Shown: in pieces, positions 63,058 to 64,000 of the stretch | How positions within the stretch are numbered: the stretch's first letter is position 1 | How the letters are laid out: the number at the start of each line of letters is the position of its first letter | Assembly: GCA_910583875.1 (NCBI GenBank) | Contig: CAJTXT010000002.1 | Span: forward strand, 62,001 to 126,000 | Direction: 5' to 3' | Length of the DNA stretch: 64,000 nucleotides | Source: an uncultured Vampirovibrio sp. | GTDB taxonomy: Bacteria > Cyanobacteriota > Vampirovibrionia > Gastranaerophilales > Gastranaerophilaceae | The notes under the pieces: generated by a model | The model's database searches: none | What the model was told of the DNA's origin: nothing | The model's input: the letters and a program-made list of their open reading frames with translations, nothing else | Program-made: the position numbers and the translations under genes

Positions 63058-64000
63058 CTATTCTTTACAATTATTACAATAAAAATTTATATAGTTTTTT
63101 AAATCATTGATTTTTTCATCTAAAGATAGTGTTACTAATTCGCATTTTTTCAATATTTGCTGCTCATTTTCTATTTTTTTTGAAAATATAAATTGTTTTT
63201 TTATACTATTTTTTATGTAAATTTTTAAAGCTTTTATATCTTCATAAATTGAAATATCTATATATTTTGTATCTTCATACATTGAAGATAATACTTCATT
63301 TATAACCAGCATTGTTTCCAAGACTTTTTTTTGCATTACTGATTTTTTAAGAATAGTCATGTTTCTTTTTATATTTTGATAAATTTCAAGAATCTTTTCT
63401 TTTTTATGTATTAATGTTTTTTCAAAATATGTTTTTGTTGTTATGTAACCCTTTTCTATTAATTTTTCTTTAGTATTCTTATCCAAAGTAAAATCGAATA
63501 AAATAATATCTTTTGCATCTATTACAACAAAGTCATATCTGTCATTAGTGTGATAGTCATTAAAAACATTTTCGGTTGATAGATACCAAATTGTATTAAT
63601 TATTGAATTTACATAATCCATTGGATTTTTTATATCACTATCATCTCTGGAACCTTCAAGTCTAAATTCAAGAAGTCTGTTTTCTTTTGTATTTAGTTCA
63701 TCATATATTTTCCATGCCGGCCAGCTTTTAATTAAATCGCCATCAACTAAGATTGCTTCACCTTCATTAATTGGCTTCATTAGGCCGGGAAGGCTTGCTG
63801 ATGTTCTTACTGCGTAAGCTATTTCTGTATCAGGTGTTGTTTCTTTAGAAAATATATGCGGCGTATTTGTATTAATATCTATTGTTAATATTTTAAGGTC
63901 TTTATCTATATCTTTGAAATATACTTTTTTGTTTTTTGTTCCATATAATTTTTCGCTAAATTTTTCTCTTAGCCAGTCAAGAAAAATTTCACCTTTGCTT
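63058..64000 (-). CDS. Patatin-like phospholipase (partial; N-terminus beyond window)
   Basis: The frame continues without a stop to base 64000, so the Met at 63780 is internal. The visible 314 residues contain AYAVRTSASLPGLMKPI (the conserved A-S-x-S-x-P block) and AILVDGDLIKSWPAW, where DG carries the catalytic aspartate of the Ser-Asp dyad. The GxSxG serine motif would lie upstream, outside the window. The C-terminal 130 residues are a charged helical extension. Patatins hydrolyse lipid acyl esters; bacterial members include secreted effectors and membrane lipases. Confidence 0.75.
   Translation of the reverse strand, partial: SKGEIFLDWLREKFSEKLYGTKNKKVYFKDIDKDLKILTIDINTNTPHIFSKETTPDTEIAYAVRTSASLPGLMKPINEGEAILVDGDLIKSWPAWKIYDELNTKENRLLEFRLEGSRDDSDIKNPMDYVNSIINTIWYLSTENVFNDYHTNDRYDFVVIDAKDIILFDFTLDKNTKEKLIEKGYITTKTYFEKTLIHKKEKILEIYQNIKRNMTILKKSVMQKKVLETMLVINEVLSSMYEDTKYIDISIYEDIKALKIYIKNSIKKQFIFSKKIENEQQILKKCELVTLSLDEKINDLKNYINFYCNNCKE

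Overview
The window is low-GC, gene-dense bacterial DNA from a Gram-negative-type cell. An SLH-domain surface protein, a type II fatty-acid cluster, archaeal-type split glutamate synthase genes, several large EF-hand/coiled-coil proteins and many lineage-specific hypotheticals fit a gut Vampirovibrionia/Melainabacteria (Gastranaerophilales-like) genome. That placement is an inference from gene content, not a search result.

Layout. 1-4.7 kb (minus): DNA polymerase III alpha start (partial), mtaB and a large repeat protein ending in a lethal-factor-like zinc metallopeptidase domain. 4.7-5.2 kb: two 216-bp copies of a structured element, each ending in a minus-strand terminator. 5.3-9.1 kb: a three-gene glutamate synthase. 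9.2-14.6 kb: two EF-hand proteins with sigma-28-type promoters. 14.6-21.4 kb (minus): a secreted protein with a GT-C-like membrane protein, another sigma-28-promoter gene, and a purine permease/solute-binding protein operon. 21.5-26.3 kb: two response regulators, rpiB, a glycosyltransferase and tRNA-Ser(UGA). 26.4-31.8 kb: a DUF1963 protein, prfB, metG and rph, with REP-like palindromes. 31.85-32.36 kb: three tandem 169-bp repeats. 32.4-36 kb: a membrane protein behind a possible methionine-codon attenuator, and a calcium-binding coiled-coil protein with a sigma-28 promoter. 36-37.9 kb: a serpin-like protein, a small secreted protein and an encapsulated-ferritin-like protein.

37.9-43.8 kb is the most striking region. 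A minimal tyrosine recombinase sits beside a perfect 25-bp inverted repeat (two 9-bp arms around an 8-bp asymmetric core) that bounds about 105 bp. That segment carries a near-consensus sigma-70 promoter pointing left. Inversion would aim it at a five-gene operon: a 52-residue peptide, a B12-type radical SAM enzyme, two ATP-grasp ligases (TupA-like and PurD-like) and a second radical SAM enzyme. I read this as a phase-variable, probably RiPP-type, peptide-modification locus caught in the OFF orientation.

43.8-54.9 kb holds a GH13 enzyme, a Cys-rich SLH protein, YebC, a TPR protein, glutaredoxin and a hybrid-cluster-protein homologue that has lost almost all its metal ligands. 55-61.2 kb (minus) is the operon DUF177-rpmF-plsX-fabH-fabD-fabG-acpP-fabF. 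The window closes with two small helical proteins, a uridine-kinase-family protein and a patatin-like phospholipase cut by the window edge.

Four genes (9214, 13266, 17457 minus, 34135) share promoters of the form TAAA....-N11/12-G(C/T)CGAT.., the FliA/sigma-28 pattern, although no flagellar gene is present. They may be one regulon of surface or secreted proteins.
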